Below are positions 44,658 to 57,388 of a stretch of DNA of 64,000 nt, piece after piece. Location of the stretch: positions 13,983,843-14,047,842 of the forward strand of contig BTPG01000004.1 in the NCBI GenBank assembly GCA_036245525.1. Direction: 5' to 3'. A model generated the notes under the pieces. The model saw nothing but the letters and a program-made list of their open reading frames with translations, searched no databases and was not told the origin of the DNA. Source of the DNA: Semisulcospira habei (lineage: Eukaryota > Mollusca > Gastropoda > Semisulcospiridae). The position numbers were made by a program, and so were the translations under genes. Positions within the stretch are counted from its first letter, which is position 1, and every line of letters begins with the position of its first letter.

Positions 44658-46940
44658 TGTCACGACACGGGTCTTTTTCGTCTAATTTTGTAGGGGGATA
44701 AGTTTAGAGAGGTGACAGGATTCAGTTAGTAACCGGGTAGCGATAGCGTAGGTGTGTAGTATTTGGCCTGTACACGAGTATTTGCTGCTGTACGAGAGTT
44801 TGGATGTTGGCGTGCCGCACGTGATCGTTCAGTCTGAACGCGGTTGCATGGTACCTGTTTCACGTGAATTTTCATCACGTGATGTAGTGAGCGTTTTTTG
44901 GGCCAACCTTAAGTTTTCCAAATTGATAACCAGTCGCATTCCACCAGCGAACGAAAGCAGTCGTCTTTTCAACGTAGTCTCTGAGGGGGTTTGTGCGGGC
45001 GTGGTTTTCCATTAGCCGCCGCCTCAAGTAGCTGTGTCGTCCCACCTGTGGCGTCCCTACGAAACGGCCCTGGTCGAGCCCGGGAGTCGGTGTCCTAAGA
45101 CGAGAAGAAGAGCTGCGACGACTTTACCCCTGACTTGTCTTGTCCTTGTTTGTCTTCGTCCTAGCCGGGGCGTCTTCTCGGATAACAGTAAGTGCACGCA
45201 ACAATTCTCTAGTGGCCATTTGCTCGGGGGGAGGGGGGGGGGTGTTTGTTTGCTTGTTCTGTATTATTATTTTGGCTAGCGTATGGGGGGGGGGGGGGGC
45301 AGGCATAGAATAGAAGAGAATAGAAGGTAGATTGAATGCCGTTTGTTGTATGTTGTAGTTCTAGAGTAGTTAGCGGCAGATTAGTTTAACGTCGAGCAGG
45401 CGACTGAGGTCGTCGCAGTATTCAGCGTATGGTTAGTGTAAATATCGGAAGTGAGTCACTGGGTGACGTGTAAATATGTATTCTGCTGAGGTTGTATTCT
45501 GTTGTTGGATTTATTGTTGCGGGAGGCGTGATGCGATTGTAAACATATATTTTGTTGAGGTTAATTTGTCGTTGTGGGAGAGAGGTGAAGGAAATATGTT
45601 GAGGTTGAATTATTGCGGGAGAATGGTGAAGGGAGTATAAGAGGCGGCAGTTGAAGTTGCGGGAAGGGTGGTGTGATTATTTTGTTTCTTTTGTTAGTTA
45701 TTTATGTGTCCATTTTTGTACCTGTGTTTTAGTGCATCCTATTTCCGACGGGTTCCTATCCTAACCCAGTGGTGTACTGAGAGTGGAGGCTGATGTTGTC
45801 ACTCCGCCTTGTGGGGCTACGACGCCGAACCTGAGTGCCTTTGCGAGTGTCGCGGCGCGCCTCGTTTAGTCAGGTCGGGTCGTCCCGTTTAAATATTCCT
45901 AACTTGTTTAAGCGAAGTTTTGTTCGCGTAAATTTTTGTAAAGAACGTCATACATTGTGAGATTTGTTTCATCTCCTCGTGACTGTATTGTGAGAGGAGC
46001 TTTATCACAGTGACATTTTTGAGTTATTGTATTATGTAAAAGTAGCCTGTGTTGCGGAAGACCTTATCGCGGAAGCAAGAGCGTCGAGTTGAGCTGCGCT
46101 TAACGGTTGTGCTTCCGGCGAGAAGGTCCCGTGGCGTGGAATAATATATTTGTTCAGCTAACGTTCAGTTATATTAAGTTAAGGACATTTGCTCCATTCG
46201 CATATGTGATATTGTTCATTCTGAAACGTTGTTAGTTAAAGGAGCCTTGTGTATCCTGAGACGTGCTAGTTGAAAGAGCTTTGTGCTGCTAATGTCTAAT
46301 TTTCTAGAGCGTTAGCTTAATTCGAACTTGTTGTTCGTGATCCCGCTGGGGAGATATAGTAGCGTACGGATTGTATTCATTTTTCTCGATCTTTATTTGA
46401 GTTGGTAAGCAAGCGTATTTGGTTCATATAATTTGTATTGTGCTATTTGAACTAGTGTTAAGGAGCCACGTGCTGTGATAGAGACTCCGCGGAAGCAAAG
46501 GCGTTGGTCTAACTGGCGTCAGCGCTTGACGCTTGTGCTTCCGGCGGGGTCTAGTGGCGTATGGTTTAAGCTTTTCAATCTGTTGTATTAAGGATAGTAG
46601 TTTTATTTATATATTGTTCGTTTGTATTTTATTAGAGATATTTTGTTATCATATATTAGTTTTCTCAACCGGCTTTTGCATTAGGAATATTTAGTTTATT
46701 TATCTGTTATTTTGTATTGTGTATAGATATTCGGGGTGAGGGGTTCGGACGTGTGCGAGTGTGAATGTGAGGTGTGAATACGTGGCTGTGTGAGAATAGT
46801 TGGTTATTGTTAGGGTTTTATTTAATAAACGTCGTCGTCATTGTTCCTCTGGTGTTTGTAATAGGTCTGTGTTAGTGTGGGTTGGGTGTGTCTCGTGCAG
46901 TAGCGCTCATAGTTCGCACCCCGGAAGCGGGGTCGTGACA
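44658..46940 (+). mobile_element. 2.3-kb solo LTR, TGTCACG...CGTGACA
   Basis: Begins TGTCACGACACGG and ends GGGGTCGTGACA, flanked by CCCAA and CCCAG (5-bp duplication with one change). No coding sequence; AATAAA near the right end. Termini and layout match the family at 36241-37941, but this copy is longer and clearly diverged. A near-duplication of a segment with TTGTGCTTCCGGCG appears at about 46070-46130 and 46490-46550. It has split a tRNA-like SINE head (46941-47000). Confidence 0.75.
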
Positions 46941-47000
46941 CCCAGCTAAGTTCGTTGGTTAAGAGTGGAACGCTCTACCACCAAGCCACCCAGCTCCCCA
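46941..47000 (-). repeat. tRNA-like SINE head cut by the solo LTR
   Basis: On the minus strand GGGGAGCTGGGTGGCTTGGT, followed by GGTAGAGCG, resembles a tRNA A-box region. The B box is not visible and the sequence is broken by the LTR at 46940. Confidence 0.35.
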
Positions 47001-47005
47001 TTTTA

Positions 47006-47115
47006 TTCGTGTGTGTGTGGGTGTGTGTGTGTGTGGGTGGGTGGGTGTGGGTGGGGGTGTGTGTGTGGGTGGGGGTGTGTGTGGGTGGGGGTGTGGGTGG
47101 GGGTGTGCGCGTGTG
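47006..47115. repeat. (GTGGG)n/(GT)n microsatellite
   Basis: G/T-only tract of about 110 bp. Confidence 0.95.
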
Positions 47116-47221
47116 TGCAAATTATACAAATGAACATTAAAATGTATATAACTTATAGTAGTGAATTATCTAAAAGATGTTGAATTACTTTTTTCCTCTT
47201 TGTCATGATTAACACTGAATC

Positions 47222-48262
47222 GTCACCTATCCCTCCTCCCCGTTTAAATATATAGGTACTGTAACAGCTGTCATTGCCTCCAATAACCTGGCCGCTTAAA
47301 TCCACAGGTAATGAAACAGCTGTCACCGCCCCTTATAACCTGTCCGTTTAAATCCACAGGTAATGTAACAGCTGTCACTGTCCCTTATAACCTGGTCGTT
47401 TAAATCCACAGGTAATGTAAAAGCTGTCAATGCACGCGATAACTATCTGTCTATCTATATCCCGTATCGGCTTAGACCCCACCCGGGTCTGCCCTGGGGG
47501 ACTTGGGTGGGGTTAGGTATTTTTTAGTTCCCAGGGTCACCCTGGTCAGCCCCACAGGGTGGGTTTTTTCTCTCTTCTGGGGCATGTGTTTCTGTCTACT
47601 CTTTGTCCATTCACCTGTATTTGCCTTTTAAAAACTCTCCCTACTGTCTGCACTGCCTGTAGCTCTTGATGTTGGATGTGTGTTGCTAAATGGTCTTAGC
47701 TTTATTTTGGCCCCATGTGTTAGGTTTATTTAACGTATTTGACCGGCTGGCGACATACATTCAATGTTCTGTTGTTGTTTTTTTCACAAGCAGTGCAGGC
47801 ACGTCCTGAGAAAGCCTTGTTGCTGTCGGGACGTTAAGCAATGTACAATCAATCAATCAACCGTATCGGCTTAGCTCTTTTAAATGTAGTTTCCTTGGGA
47901 ACTAGTGTTTTATAAATGTCCAGAACTAACTGAAATGTTTTACAGACTGTTTCCTGAATCAATATACTTGGTCGATTACAATTGTAGTTGGTAATTAGTC
48001 TTAACCAGTCTTAAAATAGTCTTGACCCAATAACCTGCCAGTTTAAAGCAATAAGTAATGTAACAGCTGTCATTGACCCTAATAACCTGCCCGTTTAATT
48101 TCACAGGTAGTGTAACAGCTGTCTTTGCCCCCAATAACCTGCCCGTTTAAATCCACAGGTAATGTAACAGCTGTCATTGCCCACAATAATCTGCCCGTTT
48201 AAATCAGCCCGTTTCAATCCATAGGTAATGTAAAAGCTGTCATCAACCCCCAATAACCTGTT
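47222..48262. repeat. about 62-bp minisatellite split by a SINE-like insertion
   Basis: Units containing GTAATGTAACAGCTGTCATT and AATAACCTGCCCGTTTAAA occur at 47222-47445 and again at 48030-48262, roughly four on each side. The intervening 590 bp include the retroposon at 47476-47860. Units differ by several substitutions, so this array is older than the two large satellites. Confidence 0.9.
47476..47860 (+). mobile_element. SINE or short LINE-derived retroposon
   Basis: A perfect 14-bp direct repeat CCGTATCGGCTTAG lies at 47462-47475 and 47861-47874. The 385-bp body ends in GTCGGGACGTTAAGCAATG then (CAAT)n, a typical SINE/LINE tail. No clear A and B boxes are visible in the head, so it may be 5'-truncated or not tRNA-derived. 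Confidence 0.85.
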
Positions 48263-48410
48263 TGTTTCAGCCGTCTATTATCACTCTGGTTACCGTGGAC
48301 GTTAACACCTGAACAAATCAACCAGCCAACCAACCAACCAGTTCTTCCATCACCTTAGTTGCAATGTAGACCTAAATAATAAACAGACAGATATAGGATT
48401 ACAAAGTAAA

Positions 48411-48640
48411 GTAGGTAATAGCACTGTCAGGGGAGAGAAGTGTGCATGATCGACCAGTGATCATAGATCTACTGTGGCCAAAGCACACACACAAAAAAAA
48501 AATAATAATAGGGAAGAGAGGGGGCGCTAAGAAAGTGACTGGAAGCAATGCATATGGACCCCCCCCCCCCCCCCCCGAAGGGGGGCGTATCACATATCCC
48601 ACTGTTCCAGCCACTCATGGCATGGAAATTTAATTTTGTT
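48411..48640 (+). repeat. dispersed repeat, copy 1
   Basis: The same sequence (GCACTGTCA, GAGAGAAGTGTG, ATCATAGATCTACT, a C-rich run, GGGGGGCGTATCACATATCC, CATGGAAATTTAA) occurs at 59856-60095. It includes a C-run/G-run pair (CCCCCC...GGGGGG). Family unknown; a SINE is plausible. Confidence 0.85.
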
Positions 48641-48682
48641 ATTTATTCGCGTGGGGGGGGGGGGCTGGGGGGTGGGGCTGGG

Positions 48683-48730
48683 GGGGGGGGGTGGAAGAAC
48701 CGGAGTACCCGGAGAAAGAACCCCCTGGTT
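48683..48730 (-). repeat. fragment of the tRNA-derived SINE seen at 16.75 kb
   Basis: G-run followed by TGGAAGAACCGGAGTACCCG and AGAAAGAACCCC; matches the reverse complement of about 16876-16920. Confidence 0.75.
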
Positions 48731-48779
48731 CTTACCTTATTATCTGAACATGATTTATACAACTATGAACAGACCCTCG

Positions 48780-49348
48780 AAAACAGGCCAAAAATTCCGT
48801 ATTCGCTCACCTAAATGTCTACCACCTTTCAAACAAAGTTTAAGATGTCTGTGTTTATGTTAATGCCCCCAACTATTTTCAGCTATTTGGTTTAGCTGAG
48901 ACTCGTTTGGCCGCCCACATCAGTGATAAAGCCATCGCTATTCCGAATTATTCTATTATCAGGAGAGACCCGTCAGTACAGGGTGAGACATGTGTAGCGA
49001 TATATATCCATCAATCCATTCTACACATAACCCACTGGCGACAAGACCTAGAAACTGGTGATGTAGGATGTATTTGGGTAGAAATCAAACACTCTAAATC
49101 CCTGCACTTACTTGTCGGGTTTTTGTATCGAAACTCTTGCAGCGATAATCTTGAGTGGTACGATAGCTTTTTACACATACATAAAACAGACATTCACAAC
49201 AAAGATGTTATCCTTTTTGGAGATTTTAATATTGACCTTCTTAAAGGCCATCCATCATGGGAATGTACTACTACCCTAGTCTGTCTCCACCAATTGGTAA
49301 CATCGCCCACCAGATTTACGCCATTATCAGCCACTATTATAGACCATA
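48780..49348 (+). pseudogene. LINE endonuclease domain
   Basis: The frame (with one upstream break) gives [13 protein letters not shown], then [39 protein letters not shown] and SATIIDHIY. These are apurinic-type endonuclease motifs of a CR1/L2-like LINE: the Glu in AETR and the Asp-Phe-Asn in GDFNID. The sequence then runs into a (TA)n tract and continues at 50691, where [12 protein letters not shown] supplies the final SDH motif. Confidence 0.88.
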
Positions 49349-50690
<1,342 letters not shown>

Positions 50691-50818
50691 ACCGCAAGCA
50701 GTTAGCAACACTCAAGTTAATAGTCTTAGTATAAGCGACCACTATCCAGTCAGCTGCCCATGGCTGTCAAAACTTCGAAAGCTAAAAAACAAGTCCACTC
50801 GTGTATAACTTACAAATC
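50691..50818 (+). pseudogene. LINE endonuclease end (SDH motif)
   Basis: The frame reads [20 protein letters not shown] then [16 protein letters not shown] is the endonuclease catalytic His motif that follows the segment at 48780-49348. It stops at the left copy of TAACTTACAAATC. Confidence 0.85.
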
Positions 50819-51057
50819 AGTACCGAACGATAAAGAAACAGGCTTAGAAAAGACGGGGACAACACAACATCCCTTCTATGAAAGAAGATAAGTAGCGGCT
50901 GATTTCTCTGTTTTTTTTTTTGTCTATTTTGACAAAGGGTATTTACCCGAAATATTAATAATTTTTGTTGTCCCCGTCTTTTCTAAGCGTGTTTCTTTAT
51001 CGTTCGGTACTTCTTTGCATTTTACAAGCTTGGCAGTCACCTTTTTGGTCTGGATTG
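50819..51057. mobile_element. 239-bp fold-back insertion with 13-bp target duplication
   Basis: TAACTTACAAATC is present at 50806-50818 and 51058-51070, and removing the insert restores the LINE frame (CITYKSFKNCN). Inside, 44-bp arms (near 50820-50863 and 50967-51010) are inverted copies with one mismatch (GTACCGAACGATAAAGAAAC at the outer end), followed by an unpaired stretch of about 47 bp on the right only. The long duplication points to target-primed insertion (as for SINEs and LINEs), while the arms look like a MITE. Confidence 0.85.
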
Positions 51058-51070
51058 TAACTTACAAATC

Positions 51071-52580
51071 CTTTAAAAACTGTAATGACAGTGATTTTAG
51101 GGCTGATATAGCCACAGCACGGTTCATCGACGTGTATAACGATAGTGAGCCAAATAAAGCATTAGATACCTGGTTCCGGATGTTTCTTGGGGTGCTGAAC
51201 AAACACGCGCCTCTGAGACACAATAGAGTGAAACACGCTACCGTTCCACCATGGCTGACTGCGTATCTGCTTCAGGCTTTGAACACAGAGACGAGCTGAA
51301 AAGAGAAAAGTGGTTTATTGAATATAAAACATTTCGTAATCGTGTAAAATATATGTTTTTAAATGGGAAGAGACCTCTGTTTGATACAGTGGTTAAACAA
51401 AGCAAAGACACATCCGCTGTATGGCGTGTCATTAATTTAGTAACTAGAGGTACAAATTTTAAAAAGTGCGCCTTTAACACCCCACCTAGCTGCAAATAGG
51501 TTTAACAACTACATCACCTCTGTAGCGGAATCGTTAATCACAACAGGAAATAACTCATGTGAGTATGTTTGTCCGAACGCGCTACTAGACCACTGTACCC
51601 GGAAAAAATACGGACAAAGAACCATTCACGATACCGCCTATAGCAGTCCATGAAGTGGGTAAATTACTTTCCTCGATGAAAAATAAAAAGTTACCCGGGC
51701 CTGATGAGATCAGCTAAAAAAGATTCTCAAGATATCTCTTCCATATATCGTCGAAAATATTACATATAATTATTTTCAATCTCTGTATAACCCAAAACTG
51801 TTTTCCGGACGCATTTACAGACGCAAAAGTGATACCCCTACCAAAATCAAAAGATCTGAGTGAAATCAACAACTTTTGCCCCATATCACTATTACCTGTT
51901 TTGTCGATGCCTTTTGAGCGGCACATCCATAATCATCTATCTGAATACTTTGAAAACCAAAATCTCATCCAATCACTGCAGTAACGCTTCAGACCGAACC
52001 ATTCCTGTCACACTGCCCTGATAAGAATGGCAGATACCTGGTTATCATCTATTAACGATTCCAGACTCAAAGGTGTAGTGTTCTTAGGTTTCCGTAAAGC
52101 CTTTGGCATGGTGAATCACGACGTACTTATAAAGAAAATTTCCTTATATACTAAAAGCGCAGCCATGTTTTCAAATCCTACCTAGAAAACAGAAGACAAC
52201 AAGTTCTCCTTAATGGTACATACTGTAGTCACTGCGTAGTCAAGCATAGCGTGCCTCATGGCTCTATTTTTGGCTCTCTTTTATTCTGTTTGTTCATTAA
52301 CGACCTTTCACTCACAATTAGCGATGATAGTGTTGCATGCGATATGTTCGTTGATGATGCTGCGATATACACTCCCGATAAGGATTTGTCGGTAGACGAC
52401 ACGCGCCTACAAGACACATTACAAGACATCGACAGCTGGTGTAGTAGCAACTCCATGATCTTAAACCCTGCAAAAACTGAATATATGGTTGTTAGTACTC
52501 GCCAAAAGCACCAGCTCGGCTCGACTCTCTCTCACTCAGCTTATCTCTTCAAAGCAAATCTATCAGCCAGGTAACGTAAC
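51071..52580 (+). pseudogene. LINE reverse transcriptase, heavily decayed
   Basis: It continues the endonuclease pieces: DFRADIATARFIDVYNDSEP, then NKHAPLRHNRVKHATVPPWL, KKLPGPDEIS (RT start), VVFLGFRKAFGMVNHDVL, then HGSIFGSLLFCLFINDLSL and DMFVDDAAIYT (FVDD in place of FADD), ending WCSSNSMILNPAKTEYMVVS. Many stops and frameshifts. The last part of ORF2 is missing here. The wording suits the CR1/L2-like group. Confidence 0.85.
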
Positions 52581-52941
52581 ATCGTCTTCTCAGTGTTACT
52601 GTAGATAACCAGTTTAATCACCCTTCGACGCACGGCGGCCTATCCCCTAAGCTCAAGCGGTCAAGTTTTCTTGACTTCTAATAAGCGCATGCAGGCATGA
52701 AAACATGCCTCACCTTTCTCATAAAATTTCTTGTATTTTTCCCACGTGAGCAGTGTCAGAGTGGGGAGATGTTAATAAACCTTGACAGGCGAGATATCCT
52801 GGTGTTAATTTGTTTAGACAGACACGGTCCCTGCCGGCTTCGGTGGTGATGTGATACTTGGGGAATGCAGAACTAAATATTCCTTGTATTTAGTATGCTA
52901 AATGTCCCCTATGTAACTCTGTTCCTTTCATGTATTTTCAG
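52581..52941. other. no gene recognised
   Basis: About 360 bp of unassigned sequence between two LINE-derived pieces. It ends with a splice-acceptor-like TTTCATGTATTTTCAG at 52941. Confidence 0.5.
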
Positions 52942-53093
52942 GCAACTTTTTTCCCGTGTCCGCCACAGTGCTTCAAAAGACGTTTTTAAATTTGCGCTAA
53001 AAACACACCTTTTCCAACTCCACTACCCCCACTGATTAATCATTGACTGCTGAGGATTCTGTTGTAGTTTTGCTGTGGTTCCTAGAATGTGTG

Positions 53094-53157
<64 letters not shown>

Positions 53158-53345
53158 AGTGTGTGTGTGTGTGTGTGTGTGCGTGTGTTTATATTTCATT
53201 ATTTTGTTCATTTTATATTTCGTTTTGCCCAATTTAAAGATAGTATTGTGTGAATTGTGCATATAATATTATTTTAAGTAGATTAGCAGCGGCAAGTTAA
53301 ACAAATAGTTCACCAAAACATTTACCCTTGTAAAATAAAGAATCA
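52942..53345 (+). pseudogene. LINE C-terminal end and 3' untranslated region
   Basis: LFSRVRHSASKDVFKFALKT followed by HLFQLHYPH and a stop at 53033-53035 match the end of ORF2 in CR1/L2-type LINEs of invertebrates. A 3' region with (GT)n at about 53087-53190 ends in AAAATAAAGAATCATTGTC. It is probably the tail of the same LINE as 48780-52580 with the intervening part replaced. Confidence 0.6.
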
Positions 53346-53355
53346 TTGTCATTCT

Positions 53356-53358
53356 CTC

Positions 53359-53442
<84 letters not shown>
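53356..53442. repeat. (CT)n microsatellite
   Basis: About 87 bp of CT. Confidence 0.98.
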
Positions 53443-53444
<2 letters not shown>

Positions 53445-53598
53445 GAACCGTCTAAGATGCACTACCGTTGTTGGTCATTTTGCCAAAGAAACATGTGGGC
53501 CTGAGCGTCTTTGTGTTGAAAACAATCAACTGTACTCACCGTGTGGCCCAGGCTACTGTCAACTGCGAGTTGACGTTCTAACACCTGAGGTGCCTTAG
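53443..53598 (+). CDS. possible small Cys-rich frame
   Basis: 51 codons from an ATG directly after the CT tract. Five Cys occur in a pattern with CGPERLC and then SPCGPGYC. No signal peptide and no family that I recognise. The CT tract followed by CTAAG could be a splice acceptor, in which case the ATG is not the start. This may be chance. Confidence 0.2.
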
Positions 53599-54123
53599 TT
53601 CAGCACTTGATCTAACACTACTGTTGAACTACTCTTGTGTCCTGGCGGAATGAAGTCAAAAAGAAAACACTTTGTAGCGAAGAGACTGCAGGTTGAACGT
53701 GAAGATGAGGACGCCATGTCATGCAGCGTGGCCTCATTTGACTGGACACAGACGATATAGTGCAGGTCACGTGTGTTCAGTCATAGAGGAACATTCACGT
53801 CGATCGAATGAACAGGAATATTGATATAAACAGAGTCGTATTAAAGTACAGGGACAGTCGCCGGCCAAGCTGACATTTACATCTGTGATAGATCTTGATA
53901 CGTTCCCGTGACGTCGGTGTGAAACATGCTGACTGGTAATAACATCCTTATATCCTATAGTTATGACAATAGCATCCTGTATACGCCCGTATTTTTCAAA
54001 CCAGGACTCCGAAACCTGGATGTATCACATGACCAGTCGCCCAGTATTTGAGTCATGGACGATCAATTCATAGTATATTATTAACTTTAACCCATTTAAA
54101 AAAATAGTACTTCCCAAACACAA

Positions 54124-54180
54124 GAGGCATAGATCTTCAATGCCCCCGCATTTGCGGGGGCTCTTGAGGATCTAAGCCTC
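54124..54180. repeat. palindromic element, copy 1
   Basis: Outer arms (GAGGCATAGATCTTCAA and its partner at 54164-54180) pair with two mismatches. Inner arms GCCCCCGCA/TGCGGGGGC pair perfectly around TT. Confidence 0.85.
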
Positions 54181-54563
54181 TTGCAGACAGCACTTTGAAT
54201 CCATGTTTCTTGGACTGTGGGCTTTGTGGTGTTGAATTAAAGACAATTACAGAAACCCAGTCTGCGTGAGGTCACCACTTCGCTCGTAATGTATTGGTGG
54301 TACATGAGTCATTGTCAAAAGCCTGCGCATGTGTGCTCGAGTTGTGAGTGCGCGCTTAGAGTTATAATTATTATAAGATAAGCGCATTATCAATACCGTA
54401 ATTATTAAACAGGAAACAATAAATTGTGTAAAACAAAGCATTAACACGCTATTAATCCTGTCCCTGCCACTGTACGTATGTTGTTGCTTTTGAAAGCATT
54501 TTTTTTTTCCACAACCAAAAACCAAAACACTCCAAGAAACTTGGATACAAATTGATTTCAGAA

Positions 54564-54623
54564 AGAGACATAGATCCTCATGATCCCCCGCTATTGCGGG
54601 AGCTCATGAGGATCTGTGTCTCT
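54564..54623. repeat. palindromic element, copy 2
   Basis: 20-bp arms (AGAGACATAGATCCTCATGA) pair with one mismatch around a CCCCCGC/GCGGG core. It is clearly related to copy 1 and followed by CTTGCAGG, GGATCG and CAGTGAAGGGGT. Confidence 0.85.
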
Positions 54624-55241
54624 TGCAGGTGGATCGTGTTTGCTTCTTCTTGCGCAGTGAAGGGGTAACGCAGTCGTACATGTGGATAGTTCCGACATGA
54701 CGATAGAAAACTATCGGCGAAATATCCTGTCCACTCGATAGTTTTTCGCCGTACACGGCGATAGATCTCCGCAAGTTGCGTAATCTCGCGAAACTTGTAG
54801 ACAAAGTAGATGAAAGACGAAAACAGAAAAAAAAATCGCAGCAACCACAATTATCGTTGCGATGGAGAAGCAGAAACGAGTCTGGACGAGAGAGTGGCTA
54901 CTTTGATGTCTGGCTGGTTACAAGAGCGATGCTTGTGCAAGAGATGTGTGCGAACGATCCATGCAGCTACAACACAATGAAGTTTTCAGCCCGTCAGTTT
55001 CATTTCATTTATTCAATCTCGGACCCACAGGGGGTATGAGAGAAATGACAAAAACACAAACATAAACTGTGCTCAAGAAATAAATATAACATTAACATTG
55101 AGACTAAGGTATGCGTTAGATTATTATATATCAAAAATACAACATGGACTTTCAACAGCACAAACAATTGACATACATATTATAGATCATACTCCGATAA
55201 GATCATTTTGTGTGTGTTTGTGTGTGTGTGCATGCGTGTGC

Positions 55242-55296
<55 letters not shown>

Positions 55297-55831
55297 TAAC
55301 AGACAGGAAATGAAAGTATATGCTTCAGGCAGAGTACATCCTGAAGATACACTCCACGTGCGTGACGCACACACTTTCACCTCCTGTTTGTTGTATAGCA
55401 ATTCTGACTTAATGATAAATAAGCCACACAACCCGGTTGACAGTGGGCGCGGGGAAAAAATAAGAGCTAATCCAAAGTAAGTCAGTCTAAAAAGGACTAG
55501 TGTAGATGCGAGCTTCAGCCAGTTTTAACTCATCCTGCCCGCGACACACCACAGCAAGATATGGCACGACCACGATAGTTCAAGGGTGGTAGAAAGAACA
55601 TTTTGGCGCCTATACAAACCCGTACATACATATGGTATAATCTGACAAACCATCAAAACTAGTGTGTGAGTACGAGGAGAGGAACATGAAATAGCTACCC
55701 CATTTGGACGTTAAAATTCCTTCAGTATTAACTTTATTAAATGAGCTAATTTCAATTGGACAGTTTTGCTGCCGCAAGTAAGTAGCTGTTTTTAAATCTG
55801 AGTGCATTTGGTCTGCTGTAATAGTATTTTT

Positions 55832-56290
55832 TTAAACACAGTTACGCTTTTCAGCAAAGCAAGGGAAGCAAAATAAATAATGGAAATCATCCCCAATGTA
55901 CCCACTGTTACATTTATCACGTACTCTATTTTCTCTACTAATCCCTCTGGATCTGAGTGACTGTACAGGTAGAGAGTGATTAAGTGTTCTAAAGTGTAAC
56001 ATTGATTTTGCTAGGTTTTCAGGTAATTTAAAAATGTAGTCATCCATACCAAACTTTGTCTTGAACATTCTATAATTATAACAACATTCAGATGACTCCA
56101 CATCAACATACCACTGTTGAATACACCGGTCCTGGAGGCAACGCGTAATCTTTTCTTTATACCATGTGTAACCATAATCTAAATTATTCTGAGTAATACA
56201 AAATCTACTGAGGCCGAGTTCTTCCAAGTTAATCTTGACAAACTTTATAAAAGCCGAGTGCTGACGGTAAGATAGCGTCACTGATGCGTG
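55832..56290 (-). pseudogene. LINE ORF2 C-terminal fragment
   Basis: The minus-strand frame includes KFGMDDYIFKLPENLAKSML, then HFRTLNHSLPVQ, RVRDKCNSGYIGDDFHYLFC and FPCFAEKRNCV. The C...C-x-IGDDFHYLFxCPxF pattern is the C-terminal Cys/His motif of many invertebrate LINE ORF2 proteins. Reverse transcriptase motifs are not present, and the first 45 or so codons of the open frame look unrelated. Confidence 0.7.
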
Positions 56291-56422
56291 ACGCGTAGGG
56301 CTCTGCTGATTGGTTGTTTGCGGATATGCGAGCTGGCTAGTATACGAAAAATAGAAGCAGGTTCTACTCGGACTATCGCGTGGATAGAAAAGTATCTCCG
56401 AGCTAGAGAGAACTAACAACAA

Positions 56423-57388
56423 TCACGTGGATAGGCGCGGATAGGACAGGATAAACCCATTTCTAGCCTCTTGTACGGGCCCCATTATACACGGGTAGAC
56501 ACTGGTAGATCCTCATCAACCCCCGCGAATACAGCTTAAGATGGATCTATGTCCCTTGCCTTGGGATCGTTTTTACATTTTCTAGTCAGTGAAGGGGTTA
56601 AATTCATACAATGTTCGCTAACCCCCTGATACATGCAGCGACTGATAATGTGCACAGTACCGGTGGCCGCAAATCAAGGGGGTTAATTTAGAACTTCACT
56701 TGCTTTTTTGTCAATTGTGACCTTTATGCCCTAGGTGTGAAAAGCAGACGGTTTTCTGCACCACTCTTTCGGAGTCATTTGGAAAACAGGTAAAATAACT
56801 GTAATTGTTCTTTATGAAAAAAAAGAAACTATATTCACATTAATACGCCCATGAATTTTCATAAACACTGTTTACATAAGTGTGCTATTTGTCCCGGCCC
56901 TTGGGTAGGATTAGGTCAAATTGTGACCTGTAAGCTCTAGGCATGAAAATCAGCAAGAAAATTGCAAAGTTGATCCTGTGATACGTCAAATGTTAGTAAT
57001 GAGATGATGACGCTTAACATGGAGTAGTCACTATGATCACGGCGTCGTGGGGCTAATGATGTCATGACGTGAAGCTTGAAGTGACGTCATTTCGCTGCTT
57101 GTGCTATTATTACCTCGCCGGTTTGCGCATTTTCACCTAATCAGAAAATAAAATATAAAAAATAAATACCTCAGCGCGGTCCTGTTGCTGGGTCCCACAA
57201 GCTTTCCCGTAATTAAGGAAGGAAATGGCGAAGTGCGATACTGTTTGTGCGTATACATTTCACTGAAATGGTCATGCATTGCCATTTGGGTACCTGAAAT
57301 CGGGTCAAATCTTCTTTTGTTTTTTTTCTTCCCAAAACTAACGCAATGGGCTGAATAAAACGGAACTTGCTGTAGACCGCACACTGAA
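56423..57388. other. no gene recognised; third palindromic-element relic
   Basis: A diverged copy of the 54-kb palindromic element lies at about 56498-56557 (AGATCCTCATCAACCCCCGC ... GGATCTATGTCCC) and is followed by GGGATCG and CAGTGAAGGGGTTAA, as in copy 2. The rest is non-coding. Confidence 0.5.

Larger units (their letters stand above)
53599..55831. other. no gene recognised; two hairpins and a microsatellite
   Basis: Non-coding as far as I can see. It holds related hairpins at 54124-54180 and 54564-54623, an inverted motif around CGCCGTACACGGCG near 54750, and a (GT)n run at about 55245-55294. Frames up to about 90 codons lack any family signature. Confidence 0.5.

Noticed and set aside
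47222..48262. CRISPR-like alternation of repeats
   Set aside because: Repeats are diverged and directly tandem with no unique spacers, in a eukaryotic context; it is a minisatellite.
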